Positions 13,306 through 14,779 of a DNA stretch of 14,779 bases are shown in pieces; position 1 is the first letter of the stretch, and the number at the start of each line of letters is the position of its first letter. The stretch lies in assembly GCA_002482725.1 (NCBI GenBank), contig DLGO01000116.1, positions 1 through 14,779 of the forward strand, in the 5' to 3' direction. The notes under the pieces were generated by a model that was not told the origin of the DNA, did not search any database, and was given only the letters and a program-made list of their open reading frames with translations. Origin of the DNA: Bacteroidetes bacterium UBA7692. Its GTDB lineage: Bacteria > Bacteroidota > Bacteroidia > Chitinophagales > LD1. Made by a program: the position numbers and the translations under genes.

Positions 13306-13680
13306 AGAAAACGAAAGCATTGATGACTAACAAAAAATTAGAAGACTAGGAAAGCCCAGACCATAAAGAGACTACCTTTACCGACTTAGTTAATTGCGAT
13401 CTGGAATTCATATTTAATAGGAAATCCCAATAATAAGCCAGGTTAACATAGTCAATTTAGTCTAAGAGCCTGTTAAACGCGTGGTCGGTGATAAACACAC
13501 GACCACAGGATATTTAATGATGCAGGTGCCGCTGCGCTATACCTGCAATGACCGGCTAAGTATTTTTATACGATAAAATGACCAGGCTAAACGTGCAGAC
13601 TTCACTTTTCAACCAGTAGCATAGCAAGCGGTTGAAAGCCCCTTGTATACATATATATATCCCCAGCCACAATCTAAAAT
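13306..13680. other. Intergenic region with two hairpins, no gene seen
   Basis: GTGGTCG (13481-13487) pairs with CGACCAC (13500-13506), extendable by GTG/CAC with one bulge. TGCAGGT (13521-13527) pairs with ACCTGCA (13541-13547). A plus-strand frame from ATG 13323 hits TAG after eight codons but stays coding-like to 13433 (ESPDHKETTFTDLVNCDLEF). No tRNA or known RNA family was recognised. Confidence 0.4.
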
Positions 13681-13698
13681 CTTCTATATTCGCGCCTC

Positions 13699-13706
13699 TA
13701 AATTTG
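13699..13706 (+). promoter_or_regulatory. Candidate -7 box of the deoxyhypusine-synthase-like gene
   Basis: TAAATTTG at 13699-13706 matches TAnnTTTG and ends 7 bp before the ATG at 13714. No TTG lies at the expected -33 distance. If used, the mRNA would be leaderless or nearly so. Confidence 0.4.
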
Positions 13707-13713
13707 AAAAACA

Positions 13714-14688
13714 ATGAGTGCTACTCCGATACGGGATTTTGTAGAAAAACACTATTTACACTTTAATGCTGCGGCACTGGTAGATGCTGCCAAGGGTTAC
13801 GAGCAGCATTTGCTGGAAAACGGTAAAATGATGATAACCCTGGCGGGTGCCATGAGCACTGCCGAGCTGGGCTTGTCGCTTGCGGAAATGATCCGTCAGG
13901 ATAAAGTACATATTATATCGTGCACAGGTGCCAACCTGGAAGAGGACCTGATGAACCTGGTAGCGCACAACCACTACAAGCGCGTGCCTAACTACCGCGA
14001 CCTGAGCCCGCAGGAGGAATGGGACCTATTGGAGAATCACTACAACCGCGTAACGGATACCTGCATACCTGAAGAGGAGGCTTTCCGCAGGTTGCAGAAG
14101 CACATACAAAAGATATGGGCGGATGCTGAGGCAGCAGGCGAGCGTTACTTCCCGCACGAGTTTATGTATAAGATACTGCTGAGCGGCGAGCTGGAGCAGT
14201 ATTACGAAATAGACCCAAAGAACAGCTGGATGCTGGCTGCGGCAGAAAAGAACCTGCCGATAGTAGTACCGGGTTGGGAGGATAGCACCATGGGCAACAT
14301 ATTTGCGAGCTATTGCATAAAGGGCGAGTTGAAACCGACTACCATGAAAAGTGGTATAGAATATATGATGTGGCTGACTGAATGGTACAGGGCCAACAGT
14401 GGCGGCAAGGGTGTTGGATTCTTTCAGATAGGTGGCGGTATAGCGGGTGACTTCCCGATATGCGTGGTGCCTATGATGTACCAGGATCTTGAATGGCACG
14501 ATGTGCCTTTCTGGAGCTACTTCTGCCAGATTTCGGATAGTACTACTTCGTACGGTTCGTACTCGGGGGCAGTGCCAAATGAGAAAATAACATGGGGGAA
14601 GCTGGATATCACTACGCCTAAGTTTATAGTAGAAAGTGATGCGACTATAGTGGCGCCTTTGATATTTGCTTATTTGCTGAAGTGGTAA
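13714..14688 (+). CDS. Deoxyhypusine synthase-like protein lacking the catalytic lysine
   Basis: The 324-residue protein belongs to the deoxyhypusine synthase fold family: TLAGAMSTAELG at 42-53, ISCTGANLEEDLMNLV at 68-83 (cofactor-binding region), PIVVPGWEDSTMGNIF at 192-207, GFFQIGGG at 235-242 and SDSTTSYGSYSGAVPNEK...WGKL at 284-306. In the eukaryotic and archaeal enzyme the motif is GGGVVKHH, whose Lys takes up the butylamine group. Here it reads GGGIAGDFP, with Gly245 at the Lys position. Bacteria also lack eIF5A, so the reaction is probably different, perhaps in polyamine metabolism; this is inference from the family. Close homologues are common in Bacteroidota from memory. The start fits the conserved N-terminus (IRDFVEKHYLHFNAA). 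It appears monocistronic here. Confidence 0.88.
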   Translation: MSATPIRDFVEKHYLHFNAAALVDAAKGYEQHLLENGKMMITLAGAMSTAELGLSLAEMIRQDKVHIISCTGANLEEDLMNLVAHNHYKRVPNYRDLSPQEEWDLLENHYNRVTDTCIPEEEAFRRLQKHIQKIWADAEAAGERYFPHEFMYKILLSGELEQYYEIDPKNSWMLAAAEKNLPIVVPGWEDSTMGNIFASYCIKGELKPTTMKSGIEYMMWLTEWYRANSGGKGVGFFQIGGGIAGDFPICVVPMMYQDLEWHDVPFWSYFCQISDSTTSYGSYSGAVPNEKITWGKLDITTPKFIVESDATIVAPLIFAYLLKW

Positions 14689-14689
14689 G

Positions 14690-14757
14690 ACCGGAAAGAT
14701 TGGTCAACAACCTTGATAAGAGGAGCAAATTCAAATAATTGCCGATCCGGTTTTTCT
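14690..14757 (+). terminator. Possible long-loop terminator after the deoxyhypusine-synthase-like gene
   Basis: ACCGGA (14690-14695), directly after the stop codon, is complementary to TCCGGT (14746-14751), which runs into TTTTTCTTTG. The 50-nt loop is long for an intrinsic terminator, so this is tentative. Confidence 0.35.
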
Positions 14758-14779
14758 TTGCCTTACTTTTTGCCTTGAC

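Overview
The window looks like chromosomal DNA of a Bacteroidota bacterium, probably near the Chitinophagaceae. The ribosomal proteins read as Bacteroidota types, start sites lack clear Shine-Dalgarno sequences, several genes are preceded by the TAnnTTTG -7 box of this phylum, and there is a giant secreted SprB-repeat adhesin, a 7TM-AraC regulator and a deoxyhypusine-synthase-like protein. No tRNA, rRNA, CRISPR array, transposase or phage gene was found.

Layout. (1) 1-3149, minus strand: N-terminal 1049 residues of a surface protein (signal peptide, L-type lectin domain, PKD domain, nine complete SprB repeats and part of a tenth), running off the left edge. (2) 3487-6786, plus strand: a ribosomal protein operon, rpsC-rplP-rpmC-rpsQ-rplN-rplX-rpsD, with its own promoter and terminator. 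It is only a slice of the S10-spc-alpha supercluster: nothing precedes rpsC, rplX is followed directly by rpsD, and rpoA/rplQ are absent. (3) 6969-11414, minus strand: squalene synthase of eukaryotic type, squalene epoxidase, a secreted DUF2147 protein and a 7TM-AraC regulator, all co-oriented. The first two would turn farnesyl diphosphate into 2,3-oxidosqualene, the precursor of sterols; no cyclase is in view. (4) 11415-12174: a gene-poor stretch with a 36-bp and a 30-bp palindrome, twin hairpins, a 27-bp tandem duplication and coding-like scraps. (5) 11998-13296, minus strand: a HEXXH metallopeptidase gene followed 6 bp later by a small membrane protein whose frame appears cut by one in-frame stop. 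(6) 13297-13713: hairpins and a promoter. (7) 13714-14688, plus strand: a deoxyhypusine-synthase-like protein lacking the catalytic lysine.

The strongest candidate for something unusual is the squalene synthase/epoxidase operon in a Bacteroidota background, with a large dyad upstream of its promoter and a membrane-bound AraC regulator at its end. The second is the rearranged ribosomal operon. By eye, the squalene genes and the deoxyhypusine-synthase-like gene look richer in G+C than the ribosomal and metallopeptidase genes.
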